Shown here: one piece after another, positions 47,885-61,273 of the stretch
Layout of the letters: each line of letters begins with the position of its first letter
How positions within the stretch are numbered: the first letter of the stretch is position 1
NCBI GenBank assembly: GCA_902806595.1
Contig: CADCXC010000010.1
Coordinates: 2,108,001 to 2,172,000, forward strand
Source of the DNA: Pyrenopolyporus hunteri
Taxonomy: Eukaryota > Ascomycota > Sordariomycetes > Xylariales > Hypoxylaceae
DNA length: 64,000 bases
Reading direction: 5' to 3'
Notes under the pieces: generated by a model
What the model saw: the letters and a program-made list of their open reading frames with translations, nothing else
Told to the model about the DNA's origin: nothing
Database searches by the model: none
Program-made: the position numbers and the translations under genes

Positions 47885-49230
47885 GATACCGCAAATTAAG
47901 TAAGGGTAGAGAAAGTCTTTGAATATTCTATCCGGGCCTTCGTAAGTTAATATTGTCGGGTCTGCAGTGCTGTTGTTGCTAACTATTTTAGAGTACCTGA
48001 TGACCCAAATGATCTCTGGCCTTTTATGCACCTCCTACGTATACCTGTCCTGAGGAAGGATAGGAGAAGACTTATTAATACAGGCCGACCTCTTACTAAT
48101 GTCGTCATGTTCTAAGACAGGCGCTCACGCGTATACACGGATACACGAAAGACATACAGAGGCTTAACAAGCGGGCAATGAAGCGAACCCGATTGGATCA
48201 CCGGCACGTTATGGGGATCCGTAACGCATCAATGGCGTGGAGAATAGAAATATCTCCGCACTACATAGCGGTTGGTTCATCCGAATACAGGCCTCCGAGC
48301 GCCGACTGTGGCAACGTACGTCACCCCCGCACATATTTCATAGGCTAGATCGAGCCCTCCTTGCATTATATCGTAGTAAGTGGTGCGTGTGTATGTGCTG
48401 GACCCGACCGAGTATAGAGACTCATTCCTCTGTTTTCTTGGCCTGTTGGTCGGCCTGTGTGTGCAGTATGGGACCACCGTCCAGGGCATATTCCAGGGCT
48501 TGCCCGCCAACCTCTCCGCACCCAGGGGTTTCGCGAGAGCCTTCCCCGGAATCGCGAGGTTCCGTGGGGCATCACGGAAGCCATTAAGTGGAATCTTCAT
48601 ACATGTATTTTAAAAGTTATTTATCATACCTTGAGGTCTATCTGTGGAAGCGGTGAGACGTCAAGGTGATCTTCGAGAACCTATAAATGGTACTGCGTCA
48701 CATAGGCAGACAACTCTCCATACCAATGTCCACTTATGAGTCCACATATCCTGCCAGACGAGAGTCGCTCCTCGGCATTCGTACGAGGCCCCAGGTACAC
48801 CGGGAACGGCTCTTCGAGGCTCACGAAGTCCGAGAAGAAATAATGGTAAGTCTAGTATTGGCTGCTCCAATGGCGCACGAGGCCTTCTGAGTCCAGGTCT
48901 GAATCAGCTGTGCCGCTCCGGGAAACATAAAAGCAATATTGGAGTATCGGTGAGTTTTCGGTTGGGGATTTTTGGAGTAGGTATGAAACCGTAAAGGCCG
49001 TTATATCTTAGCTTTATTGTCGTAAAGGGGAAGGGGAATACCACGCGTCTATACGGCGTCCCTCCTATATGCCCCACCACCATACCTACCGCCCAGGTAC
49101 GTATACGTTACTGTCTCTCTTATCAATCCATGTGTGATCAAGGGTGCTCTGTTGCCCAATCTCGATACTTAATCTCCCTATCGAAGACATCTCCGTCCCT
49201 ATTAACCTGCGGGGAGCACGTTCGTCTATA
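47885..49230. other. Divergent intergenic region
   Basis: About 1.35 kb between the VOC protein gene (-) and the isochorismatase-like gene (+), expected to hold both promoters. Several overlapping 60-115-codon frames on both strands around 48237-48890 have no domain signature and overlap each other in opposite directions, so none was called. Confidence 0.5.
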
Positions 49231-50373
49231 ATGCCGCCGTCTCTGAAGTTCGGGCCAAAAGGCGATGAATGGGCTTATAACAGGGATACTCATATATACG
49301 ACCTCTCTCGTGGGTCCTCTCCTGCAGGCTTCACTATCCATACTACGCATGGCGCCGCAGGCACATCAATCACGCTGGCGCCAGCCATGTGTGCGTTGGT
49401 GGTGGTCGATATGCAGAATTTCTTCATTCATCCGCGGTGTAGGCACCATCCCACTGGGTTAGTGGCAGCGGAGCGCACCCTTGAAGTCATTCAGAAATGC
49501 CGAGATCTTGACATTAAGGTATGATAAAGAGACCGGCGCCTAGGACAGGCTCTTTTGTGCAATTAGTGTATTTTTCCTGAGGACACCCTATACACATTCA
49601 TAGCGATGAGAGGATATTATCAATCGCAATGTCTGGATGAACCAGATACTAACCCTGGCACCGGGTCTAGATCGTTTGGTTAAACTGGGGGTTGAGCGAT
49701 AGTGACCTTGAGATCATGCCTGCAGCTACCAAACGGGGCTTCGCCAGAAGCCTCATCACACCACGCCCAGGCAACGAGCAGGGCATAGACAGCGTCGGCT
49801 CTGACATGGGTGAGGGCAGGGGTCGTCTGCTAATGGAGGGATCATGGAACGCGAAGCTTTACGAACCTCTACATGACGCCTCTCGAAGCCACTCCGATAT
49901 TTTCTGCGCTAAGGACCGTATATCGGGCCTCTGGCATGGCGAGACGCCGTTGGCGAAGGCTCTGGAATCAGGTGGATTCCGGACCCTCTTGTTTGCCGGT
50001 GTTAACACGGACCAGTGTGTTCTGGGAACTCTTGCCGACGCATACTATCGCGGATGGGACTGCATTATGATCGAGGATTGCTGTGCGACGACAACTCCGG
50101 GAGGGCAAGAAGTTTCTATATATAACGCCTCGGTAAGACCTGCTCTCCTGCCACCTTCGACCTTTGAGCAACCCAAACTCGTCATTCTCATCGTCATTTT
50201 CACGTGGTCAAGATAACACGCTCGCCGTTCCATGGCCACTGATCTTCCCATACATGTTGCTAACGTGCGCCGCGTAGAAGGTGTACGGGTTTGTGGTGGA
50301 TAGCAGGAGTATTATCGAAGGTTCTCTCGGCACCAAGACGGACGAACAACCGGTTGTTCCGCGTCCGACGTGA
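49231..50373 (+). CDS. Isochorismatase-like cysteine hydrolase
   Basis: Three exons, 49231-49518, 49671-50132 and 50278-50373, all phase 0, giving 281 aa. The start MPPSLKFGPKGDEWAYNRDT was chosen because it opens the conserved part; an in-frame ATG at 49144 exists. The catalytic triad of the superfamily is visible: Asp60 (ALVVVDMQNFF), Lys177 (FCAKDRISGLW) and Cys212 (FAGVNTDQCVLGT). The joins restore the expected DIKIVWLNWGLSD and YNASKVYGFVVDS. The family hydrolyses amides or vinyl ethers (nicotinamide, ureas, isochorismate), and the substrate cannot be told from sequence. It is cytosolic, with no signal peptide. It stands divergently from a VOC enzyme. Confidence 0.9.
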
Positions 50374-51835
50374 CGCGAGGATTTTACGAGCTTTCACGTA
50401 CCCAGAATGGAATATGTCTACGTTTAGGTCGTTTCTTCGAATTGTGTCGGCGGTCAGGGTATCATTGTTTGGATCCAACCCTGTCAGTTATGTCGATTAA
50501 TTTGTCTAAGTTAAGTCTATGATACCGTACCCCGAGAGGCTCCATCGGGAAGGATCTCGGTTATCTATTACGCACGTTCGGCCTCCGTAGCGGACGAAAC
50601 CGTTATTAGTATCGTATTTCGACTGGGAGATCTTGGATAGAACATATGCGAAGCGGAAGGATAGTATCATTGCGACAACAGTTAGGTAACTATAAGCGAT
50701 GGTAATAAAACGGATGGCATTAACAACATACGGTCCTCTACTTCGTAATACTACACATCACCGGGGATTGTTACCTTGTTTCTCCAACTCTCGCGCGCAT
50801 TCTGAATGTTGTTGGTTCCGAATACCGAGGATATGAGGTCTCGTCGTAAGGACAGCGCCCCACCATTGGACGATCAAACCCTTGTGATCGAACCCGTACC
50901 AACATCCCCCACGAATATAGGCTTGGGGCTTGGAGTTGGAACATGCCCTTAAACTTTTGGGTCCATCGCCCCTCTCAGATCCGTATAGCTCGGGGCTCGG
51001 GGTTGGCCAAATGATAGACTAACTATTCGATATTGTCGTGGCTACGTCATATGGAAAAGGGTGTGCTGTACGTGATATACGGCTTCACACCAATTATGTT
51101 TCTGGATTTAGATGTTCCTCGGTGTCGTCAGCCCTCTGTATAGCCGTATAAGGTACCAATTGTCTCGACGCCCGCATTCACTGTATCATATGTCTCGGAC
51201 TTTCCACGTTAGGGCTCAAGTGTGAGACTCCTATGCAAACTCGCTCTCGATCGCATCGGATAAAGCCGAGGCCGCGCGAACCACCGACTAGCGCCGACTA
51301 ACACCGGCTTTTCTCTTCGTCGAAGAGAGTGAGGTTAGTAAGTATTGGTAACCCAACATTACAGGATCTCGGAAGACTTTAGCCTCTTGGTCGATCAGGA
51401 TTCTAAGTTTAAGCTTCGATATTCGATCGCTCATTGGTAATAAAGGTAGCTAGCACATCCTCGGCGGGTCTTTAAATATAGCCGGGCTTTCTTCACGATG
51501 CTTTCCTGGCGAGAGTGAGAAACTATTATCAATCTTGTCGCTTCGAATAACGCGTATGTGGATCTCTATTGTCCCAATCAAGATCTGGAGTGTTAGATCG
51601 AAGGGACACCTATCGTAGGCACATAATTACTAATGTTTCCTAATCAAATATACGAGATACTTAATACAATATCAATCATATGAATATGGGCTTTTGGTTT
51701 CCTTCATAAAACAATATCCCTTGGGTAAGTACCCATGTGACTGTAATTTGTACTCAGCATAATTGCGGCTAGCTAATTTGGCATACGATGGGCTGATCCG
51801 TGTCAAGTGTCCGACCCCAAGCATCGGGAAAGGGG
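50374..51835. other. Intergenic stretch without a recognised gene
   Basis: About 1.5 kb between the 3' ends of the hydrolase (+) and the P5C reductase (-). All frames are interrupted at short spacing. Nothing recognisable. Confidence 0.55.
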
Positions 51836-52760
51836 CTAAGACTTCGCGAGCGTCTCCCCTAGCTCCTTGCCTCGGTCGACGGCCGCCTTCACTGCCTTAT
51901 CCACGGCGCCTTTGAACCCCGAGGCGTCGAGGCTCTTCAGTGCGGCCTCCGTAGTTCCCTTAGGGCTAGTTACGTTTATCCGCAGCTGGGCCGGTTCCTC
52001 GGACGACTCGATTAGCATCTTACCCGCCCCGAAGCACGTTTGCTTGGCTAGACGAGTAGCCTGCTCCCGCGAGAGCCCCAGGCTTGTCCCGCTTTCGATC
52101 AGGTGCTCAACCAAAGCGAAGAAGTATGCGGGTCCAGAGCCTATAATGCATTCATTGGTACCTGACCAAGTTTCAACGGACTTAGGTTGGATAGGAATGA
52201 GCCTTACCCGACAGCCCGGTGATAACGTCAATCAGCTCCTCGCGGTCCACCCACTCGGCCACCTTGCTAACGCTACCCAGCAACGCCGCAGCCAGATCTT
52301 TCTCCTCCGGCGTCACGTCGTCGCTCGCGAAAAGACCCGAGGCGCCTTCGCCCAGCAAAGCGGGCGTATTCGGCATGACGCGAACGATGTGTGGGGTTCG
52401 GCCGTCAGCTGGCTTCAGCCATTCCTTGAGGCTTGCCAGCGTGATGCCGGCGGCAATTGAGACAATTAACGGCAGGGACGTGCGGCCGGCCCAGGCGCCG
52501 GCAAGCTCTTGGCAGACACCCTTGGCGACCTGGGGCTTCACGGCGAGGACGAGGAGATCTGCGTCCTGGGAGGCGTCGACGTTGGATGCGGTGGTGCGCA
52601 CCCCGGTCGACTTCATCTTATCCCGATTCACGTCCCACGGCTCAGAGACGCAGATATTCTGCTTGTCAATGCCCTTGGCCACGAGACCCCCGATGATGGC
52701 ACCGGCCATGTTGCCGCCGCCGATGAAGCATAGCTTGCTCTTCTGTAGTTGGGAAGTCAT
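51836..52760 (-). CDS. Pyrroline-5-carboxylate reductase (proline biosynthesis)
   Basis: Two exons, 52760-52208 and 52161-51836, with a 46-nt intron (GTAAGG donor, TCAG acceptor), giving 292 aa. The N-terminus has the NAD(P)-binding Rossmann motif (CFIGGGNMAGAIIGGL) and AVKPQVAKGV, then IVRVMPNTPALLGEGASG, followed by the C-terminal dimer/active-site helices (SGPAYFFALVEHLIESGTSL and the TSPKGTTEAALKSLD signature). It reduces 1-pyrroline-5-carboxylate to proline with NAD(P)H, the last step of proline synthesis (yeast Pro3 family). Length and all signatures are normal. This is probably a housekeeping gene; some fungal clusters carry extra copies, but nothing here links it to one. Confidence 0.95.
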
Positions 52761-53325
52761 TTTAGCGGATGTTTGGGAGTTCTATATTGTGAGGTTCTTA
52801 TTAACAAGAAGTCCGTTTGGTTATTGAAGGACGACGGCGGACGGGGAACGGCTCGCTTCGGCTTTCAGGTTTCTTAGCTTCACTTAGCACCGAGAATACT
52901 TGGGTACTTACCCCAAGAGATCTTGTGTAACATGTGGCTGTGTGTCTGAGGCTGGTCCTAGTTAGACGCCACACTTATGGTCGGCATTAGGTAATTACAA
53001 TCCCCCTTTTCCCCTTAACCCCTTTTTAGTGAAGGGGGAAATGAAGGAGGAAAAAGTACGAATTCGATCGCTATGACAATAAAAAAATCGAAAACCCCTT
53101 TATAGACCTCTGTATAACACTAGGTATAGCCATGTTGCTTTATGCGTACATCACACGCACTCCCAAACCACCCCTTTTAATTACGGGCCTATCCGGGATT
53201 TATTACTACCCGAAGGAAGGCCAGACAATAAGGAGGCCGGTGATAGTTCACTAAAATTTTTCGAAATAAACGGAAATTTCATTGAATTAATACTTAAATC
53301 ACCAAACCCTGCGAAAGAAACGCAC
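52761..53325. other. P5C reductase promoter region
   Basis: About 0.57 kb containing complementary C- and G-rich runs (tccccctttt near 53000, aagggggaaa near 53032) that could pair as an imperfect hairpin, and an AT-rich stretch before the 3' end of the lyase gene. Nothing else was recognised. Confidence 0.45.
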
Positions 53326-56243
53326 TCATAAAGCATACCCAACCTGGGCCAGGTTCTCGATCGCAGCTAAGCCGTACAAGGCTACGTCGTTGGTAGAAAT
53401 CCAGGCGGCCTCGTCGACCGGCACCAGGACCTGGCTGCCGTTCAGCGGCTCGCTCTTCCAAGGTAGACTCGGCGCGAAGCCGTCCGTGCTGAGAAACTCC
53501 TTCCACGCGCGCGCCGCCAGCGTCGAGTTGTCGAGCTTCCGCGCCGCGTACGCCGTCAACCGCGAGTGTCCCTGCCTCAGACTGAGATTTCCGAAGCTCG
53601 CGCCGTACCGTGCCTTCTGCTCCGCCGATCCGGCATTGTAGTAGTAGCAGTAGTCCAGCCAGGCCTGCTCGAAGCCGGCCGGTAAGTCATCGCCCAGGTA
53701 ATCTGTCAGCTGGGCGATGATTTCCGGCAGTCCGAAGCTGGCCGAGAGGTGGGAAACGATAACGCTGCCGCGGTTCTGCGGATCCGTTGCTGGCGGTGCG
53801 ATGACGCCCGTGTTGAGATTATACAGGCCGAGTCCCGTCACGAAGCCGTTTTTCAAGTTGACGATGCTGTGCATAGTGCTATTCAGCTTCGAGCGCGCTT
53901 CCTCCCATCGCGGGCCGCGCCTTTCCCACTCTAGTAGCCATGTCGAGGCTAATCCGGACCAGTCAAGACCAATATCTAGATCGAGCGCGGTCGGGTCGAT
54001 GACGTAAGTACCGTTGTCCTGACGGACCTTGCGTCGCGGATCCACAGTTAGAAAAGCTTTGTCGGCGTCCATGAGTTCATGGAGGAGTTCCCCTGTTCGC
54101 TCATCTCCGCCGGATAGGTAGTAGAATACTTGCCGATAGAGGGGAGTCGACACGCGAATCTGTTTAGCACTGTCGCTCCAATGCTGAACACCGTGCCGTG
54201 TGCCAAAGCCCTTAAACGGACCGAGATGGTACACGTCCACCTCGCCAGTGTGTCTTGCGTGTGCTTCTGCGAATCTATACACGTCCGCTTTTCCTGTGCG
54301 TAGGAAGTAGTTCCAGAAGAATAGATTAGGCGAGAGTTCCGAGTTGTCCCAGGCGTAACCTCCGACGTCATAGCGCCATGTGTGTCGGTCTGAGTCATAT
54401 GTGTCTATAGTAACGAGAGTTAGATACTACCACTTGAAAAAGTATAGGGCTCGGATATTTCAAGAATGATAACTCTTCAATTAGCCAGGAGGGGACATTG
54501 ACTCCTGAATCGGTTAGGGATAGATAATAAGAACTTGTGTTACGTACGCATGATATCGCCGTAGTCCCAGAACCCGTACCAACGTCTCTGAGAGATTTGG
54601 CCCTGGTAATACTTAATGAGGAAATCAAGATGCGTTTCGATCGTCTTCGCCGCTGCGGTCGAGTTGTCTGGAATCGTCGCCCAGTACGACCCGACCGCTT
54701 TTGTCTCCTGGATGTATCCTGGCTCTGCAGAGAGCACAGGCGGTTCGTTAGCATACCTTGTGAGAGTGGATAAGGTGTCGGCGGAGGGCGTCTTGTCGAA
54801 GGCAAAGAGGAATATCTCGTTCGTTCGCGCGATGCCGTATGGCGTATCGTAGCCTCCTTCCCAGTCCTCGTAGGTTATCTCTAGCGCGTCCAACTGGTCG
54901 GCATATGTATCTTCCCCTAAGCCGTCGTGGAAGGGTCTAAGATCCATGGGATCGGCGGATGGGCTATATAGCCAAAGAGTAATTTGGCCTGTATCCGCTG
55001 CCGCGTTAGAGATGTCGAGACTCGTTGGGTACCGCTTCCAGAAATCTCGAAGGGCCACAGCAAGGCCGCCCTGGGTAGCGCCACCAAGGTAAGCCAAGCC
55101 GCCGGATTGCGTGCCGCCTGGAATCTTGACCCAGCTCTGGCCGGCCTTGGTTCGCTTCTTGAGGGTAAATCCATCCGGCGATAGCTGCGTCAGGCTATAA
55201 TCGTTCCACGAAGGAATCCACTTCATCCTGGAGGAAACATTCGGATCCCAGGTCTTAATATCGGGTGCTTTTTCGCCATTGAACTGGGCGGCGCGGACTT
55301 GTTTGCCCGGGTCTCTCCGCAGTCCAGTAATACCCTGCACTGCTTCCCGGAGTAGGCCTCCATCCGGACCCGCCAACCTAATGTGACGATTGTAAAGCTC
55401 CTCGCCGGCCAGGGGTACTTCAAACTGGATACCGATTCCCGTAACAAAGTCCTTGTCGGCCTTGCCGTCGAATACGAGCGTGTGGACGACTCGGATGGCG
55501 TCTGAATCTGCGTACAGATAGAAGCGGAGAACGAAAGGCAACCACTCGTCATGGGTACCGGATTTTGCGCGGTGCTTGCCACGCACAGTTACTAGAGCTC
55601 TCACTGAGTTCGCTTCGTTAGAGTCAACGGTGACCTCCTCAATATCGCTTTCGAATTCGAACCCGTCGATCGACGTCTCGTTTCGGTTTGCATCATCTGC
55701 AACGCCGGACTGAGATCGCAATAATAGCCGTCCGTTTTGTCCCACGATCTTGCCACTCGACGTCTTGATGGTTCTTAAGATGACGTTTCCGGACTTGGGA
55801 AATGTGGCAGAGAGCTTTCCAGTGTTTACAGTAACGCTATCGTCGGAGTCGCTGACGGTCAAGCCCGGCTGAGAAGACAAATCTGAGTATTTCAGTGTCT
55901 TATTCCCATCAGCCGAGGCAATAATCTTGTAGGATTCGTGGACCGTCTTAGATCCGCCCAGGGCGTGTCCGGTCCATTTAATTGAACCGTCTGGCCAGTA
56001 TGCCGTTACCCACGACTGGAGCTGTACTTGGTCGTCGCCGTCGCTGCCGTTGCCAGTGAAGGTTGTTTCATTGGCCGGAAACTTGCCTCGAGGCCAAGGA
56101 AGCCCGAATGTTGTCCCAGTGTTGAGTATTGGCGTGTCGCCGAGCCACTTCACAGTAATAATGTCACTTTCGGGGCTCTCGGCAGAAGCGGTGTTGGACA
56201 AGCCCAGTAGGGCGACGATTCCTATGGCCCGCCGCAGAGACAT
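53326..56243 (-). CDS. Secreted PL26-type exo-rhamnogalacturonan lyase
   Basis: Two exons, 56243-54548 and 54404-53326 (intron 143 nt, GTACGT donor), giving 924 aa. It begins with a signal peptide (MSLRRAIGIVALLGLSNTAS). The N-terminal RIFT-barrel domain carries TTFGLPWPRGKF, then YWPDGSIKWTGHA, typical of the PcRGLX/YetA-like family. A central beta-sandwich follows, with FVLRFYLYADSDAIRVVHTL, and a C-terminal alpha/alpha-toroid with RRWYGFWDYGDIMHTYD and WDNSELSPNLFFWNYFLRTG. In the characterised Penicillium chrysogenum enzyme (PL26) this architecture removes rhamnogalacturonan disaccharides from the reducing end by beta-elimination. The length is normal for the family and no damage is seen. 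It suggests growth on plant cell walls. Confidence 0.88.
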
Positions 56244-57200
56244 GGTCGCAAGGATTAGAATTAATATTCAGCTCATTTTCGAAGCCGCGCTGAACTTGCC
56301 TCCATGGAGGTGACACTCCACGAGAGTCGGTTTCTAAAGTAATATATATTCATATTTAGGAACTACAAAAATTCTTCCCTGGTTTCCGACGTACGGCTTC
56401 TAGGATAAACTGAGGGCCAGAAGTAGCTTGAGCTGCGTAGCATTACTACCTCGGTAAGACATTACACCGGGAACGTTGCGTACCTAGTATCGTAGAGGTG
56501 CAGCAATCGCCCGGCACGCAACGGACTTACATCGTACCTCTAGCACGGCTTCGTGCTACGACGGGCAGGATAGGATAGGATAGTATAGCATAATCCAAGC
56601 TAACATGACAATCTCGTCGTGTAAAGATTCCACGAATGACATGGGAGCACGAGGAGCTCACCCACGTCACTTAACGGCGATATAGTACGGATCGATTGCG
56701 GGGATTGTGGGGATGACGCCCTGGCTAGGCATTTAGTTATATTATATAGTTGATTTGATTTGGGTAAAAGGGGGGTAGGGGGGGAATATGACTGCCATCG
56801 AGGCTACGTGATAAATGCCCGTTGGAGATGAGCAATTCCCCGCAGGAGATGGAGATGTTCGGGTACATACAAACACCGCCCGACGACTCCTCGCTCACGA
56901 ATTCGACTAGCTGACGTACCCTGGGTGAACGCCAGGAACCAGGTAGGTACCCGTATGCGGTATGTAAGCACTATAATGCTAGCTCTATCCGGTTAGGGTC
57001 GAGTTACATTGAAGCTTTGTTTCTTGCGTCAAGGTTGAGGCCATATAAGTTTAAGTCTAGCTGAACGAAGTGTAGTAGATATATGACTGGGGGGTTTTCG
57101 CTCTTTTCTGCTGTTAGTACACGTAAGTGACTGCTGTGCGATACCCACGGCGACTCGTAGAAGCGGATTACTTTAACATTTAATTTCTAAATTCTAACCC
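56244..57200. other. Promoter region of the lyase and edge of the RIP island
   Basis: About 1 kb with normal composition giving way to AT-rich DNA near 57200. It contains an aggataggataggatagtat simple repeat near 56569-56588 and a caggtaggtaccc tract near 56940. No gene was seen. Confidence 0.55.
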
Positions 57201-57811
57201 ATGGCACGCCGGACCGTAAGAAGATTTTCCGCCAAACCGTTAAATTAAAAAATTTCCAGATGTTAAACCCATTTTTTAACTGTAATTACGTGAAAATTAT
57301 AAAGGGTTATAAAATATATATTATTAAATTATATAATTATTTAATTAAATAATAAATTTATAATATAATTAAAAAAAATAATAAATTTATTTTTATAAAT
57401 TAAATAAAATTATAATAAAAAAATTATCGTAAATATACGATATTAAATAAATAAAAAGTCGTTAATAAATAATCGGAATAAAATTATACGATCGTATAAT
57501 AAAAAATAAAGAAATAAAAAAAATTAATTAAATTATATATATTTAAAAGTTATAAATAAGTTAATTTTATATTAATCGATATTTATATTTTTTTTAAAAA
57601 TTTATATTTTAAATTTTCGTCGTATAAAACGACGAAATATTTAATAAAAATATATTTATCGTTATTATTATTATAACGAATATTTTAATATAAAATTACA
57701 TTATTATATACGGTTTTTAAAAAATAATAAATTATCGATAACGTAATACGAAATAACTTCGTTATTTTATTTTAATATATATAAATTTTATAATTTTTTT
57801 TTTATTATAAT

Positions 57812-57900
57812 TCGATATAATTAATTTAATTTTATTAAATAATTAATATTAAAATTTCGATCGATTACGTAATTAAAACTTATATATAAAACCGTAGTTT
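57812..57900 (+). repeat. Extra copy of a TIR inner arm
   Basis: This segment is an imperfect reverse complement of 57976-58076 and is in the same orientation as 61275-61376 (shared core aaacttatatataaaa). It forms a palindrome with the left TIR across an approximately 75-bp centre. It probably marks the end of a second, nested or truncated element. Confidence 0.6.
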
Positions 57901-57905
57901 AATTT

Positions 57906-58076
57906 TAATACGACGCGTAATATTAAAAATTAAAAATTAAATTTTATTAATATTATAAAAAAAAAAAAAAAAAATTAAATTACGATTTTATATATAAGTT
58001 TTAACGGCGTAATTAATTAAAACTTCGATATTTATTATTTAATAAAGTTAATTTAATCGTATTAAATCGTAATAAT
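57906..58076 (+). repeat. Left terminal inverted repeat of DNA-transposon relic
   Basis: Approximately 170 bp matching the reverse complement of 61274-61450, including attaaaaattaaaaattaaa, an A run of 18 (57957-57974) and the inner arm with tttatatataagtttta. Differences are mainly transitions and the A-run length. Confidence 0.7.
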
Positions 58077-61000
58077 TTAAAAGTTTATACGTTTTATTAT
58101 ATTTTTAATCGAATTATTTTAACTTTTAAAATTTTATAATATATAATAAAAATTTTAATATTATAAAATAAATAAATAATAAATAAATATAAATAAAAAT
58201 ATAATAAAATAAATAATTATTTAAATATATTATATATATAATAATATTTACGTATAATATTAAATATTAATAATTAATTTTTTACGTTTAAGTTTTTAAA
58301 TTTAATTAATTATATCGAATAATTAAGTTTTAATATTTTTAATTATTTTAAAAATAAGGGTTAAAGTCGATATCGATTTTTCGATTTAAATAAATATTAA
58401 AAATAATTTAAAAATAATTTTAAATACGTTATTTATTTATATGTGTTTTTTTACGTTTATAATAATTAAATTAATTATTTAATATATATTAATAAAATAA
58501 TACATATTACGTCGATAAAAGTATTTATTATTATTATTATTATAATAATATTCGACGTAAATATCGTAAAAATAATTAAATAAAACGATATAATATTAAA
58601 AAAGATTTTAATTTATTTTATAGTTTACGTAAATATATTTTAAAAATAAAACGATGTTAATAATTATTACGTAAGCGGTTATAAATAATTAAAAATCGTA
58701 TTCGATAATAAAAATATATATAAATTAATTTATTTTCGAAATTATTAATTAACGATTAAAATTATATTAATTTTAACTTTCGATATCGACGGCTTCGATT
58801 ATAATTACGATTATTAAAAGTAATGGTTTATTTTAATTTAAATTAATAATAAATATTATTAATTAATTAAAAAAATAAAAAAATGCGAAATTAATTTTAT
58901 TTATTAATTTCGAATTATTTTTATTACCGGTTTATTTACGAGGGTTTTTTTAATTTTCGTTAAAATTTAAATAATATAATCGATCGAAGTAATATTATTA
59001 GTTATTTTCGGTCGTTTATTATTATCGTCGATATAATAAATAACCGATTATATAAATTTTAAAAGGAAGTTTTTTTTTTTTTTTTAAATTTTAATTAAAA
59101 GATTTTATTTAATTTTAATTAAAATTTTATTTAATGTTAATAAAATTAATCGTTTTCGATTTAATTATTATAAGGGTAGTAAATTAATCGTTTTATTTAA
59201 AAATAGCGATATTAATATATTATTGTTAAAAACGAATATTTTACGATAAATTTATTTGTTATTTATTTAATTTATTTAAAAATAGTTTAAAGGTAAATAT
59301 AATAAAGTTTTCGAATTTTATTAATTTAATTTAACGTAACGATATTAAAAAATATATAATATATTTAATCGAAATTTCGAAATATAAAAATTAAATATTT
59401 AAAATTATAAAATAAAATTAATATATAAATATTTTAAGGGAAATAAAATATAAGGAAGTTGTTATAAAAGATGCGAATTATTATAAAAGACGCGAATTTT
59501 TATAAAAAATATAAGTTTATATAAAAGGGTATTATAAAAGATATATTTATTTATATTTTAAAATATATTAACGAATAAGTTTCGAATAAATTTTTATTAA
59601 TATTAATTAAATTATTATTTTTAAAATATTTTAAAAGGAAAAATTATCGAATATAATTTATTTTTAAGTTATAAAAAAATAAAATTAAAAGGTTTATTAA
59701 TTTAAACGATAGTTATAATTAATAAATTTTAATATTATTTTTTAATTATTTAATAAATATTTAAATATTTATCGATTTATTTTATAAATATTTATATTTA
59801 TATATTAATTTATTTAAAGTAAATATTTAAGTATTTATTAATTATATTCGATTTAATTATATATTTTAACGAAAAGTTTTAAATTATTAATTATTTATTT
59901 ATTTTAATATTTAACGTAATGTTAAACGGGTGCGGGAAAATAAAAATAAAGGTAGTCGAAAACGAGAAAATTATAATTAAAAATATTATAAATTTAATAT
60001 AAAAAAAATTAATAAAATTTTTAAACGTATTATAAACCGCGTTATAATATTTACGAAATGATAATTTCGTTTAAATTATATAAGTAATAATATAAGTAAA
60101 AATAATATTATTTTTAAAAAACATTATTTTAATAAAAGTTATCGTTTAAATAAAAGGTTGATTTAATTAATTTATAAATTTTAAACGATATTAATAATAT
60201 TATTTTATATAATAATTTTATAATAATTTAATTACGTTTTTAATTAATTATTCGTTTAAATATTATATAATATAAATAATATTTAATAAAAAAATATGTA
60301 CGTTTAATAATATATAATAATTTAGGCGTATATGTAAACCCTTCGAAAAAATAAAAAAAAATAATAAAAAAAAAAAAGTAAAACGTTTATTTCGTTTTAA
60401 TATAAAATAATTTATCGATAATTATTTTATTATAATTTTAATAATATAAATATTAATATTATTACGTTTTTATATCGTTTATTATTATTAATTTTTTTTT
60501 AAATTTAAATAACTTTTTTTATATAATAATTAAATTAAAAAATTTATCGTATTTATTAAATTTAATTTATAATTAACGTTTTTTTATCGGTTAATTTTAC
60601 TCGTAAAAGTGTATTATTTAAATTTATTCGTTAATAAAATTTAATTTATTTTCGTTTTTAAATAATGTAAATATTTATTTTTTTTCTAAAAATATTATTT
60701 TCGCGTTATTTATCGTAAAAAACGCGAAAAACGACGAAAAAATAATAAATAATATATTCGTAAATTTAATTATTAATAATATAATAATAAATGGCGGAAG
60801 ATTAAATAAAAAAAACGACGTAATTAATCCGTTTTTTTTTAAATCGATAAACGGTTTTAATAAAGTATATTATTTTTTAAATTTTTAGGTTAAAATAATA
60901 ATAATCGAATAATTTACCTTAAAAACGTATTTAATTAATCGTATTAAATATACATTAAAATATTCGTTTTAAAATTATTTATTTTTTATTAATTAAAAAT

Positions 61001-61273
61001 AATATTATTTCGATTTATATTAATATTAAAATTATTTTATTTCGTTTATTTTTTTCGATAACGTTAATAATAAATCGAAGTTTTCGAGCGGTATTTTTCG
61101 ATATTAAACGAAAAAATTATTAATATATTATCGAATAACGACGTTTTAAATATATTTTTTTTATTTACGTTTAATTAAAATATATCGAAAGATCGTTATT
61201 TTACGGTAAACGGGTAATTAAAACGATATTAATAAAAATAAAAATAAGCGTAATTTTTATTAACGTAATATTA

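Noticed and set aside
48237..48890. Cluster of overlapping open frames on both strands
   Set aside because: Mutually overlapping in opposite directions with no domain; cannot all be real and none stands out.
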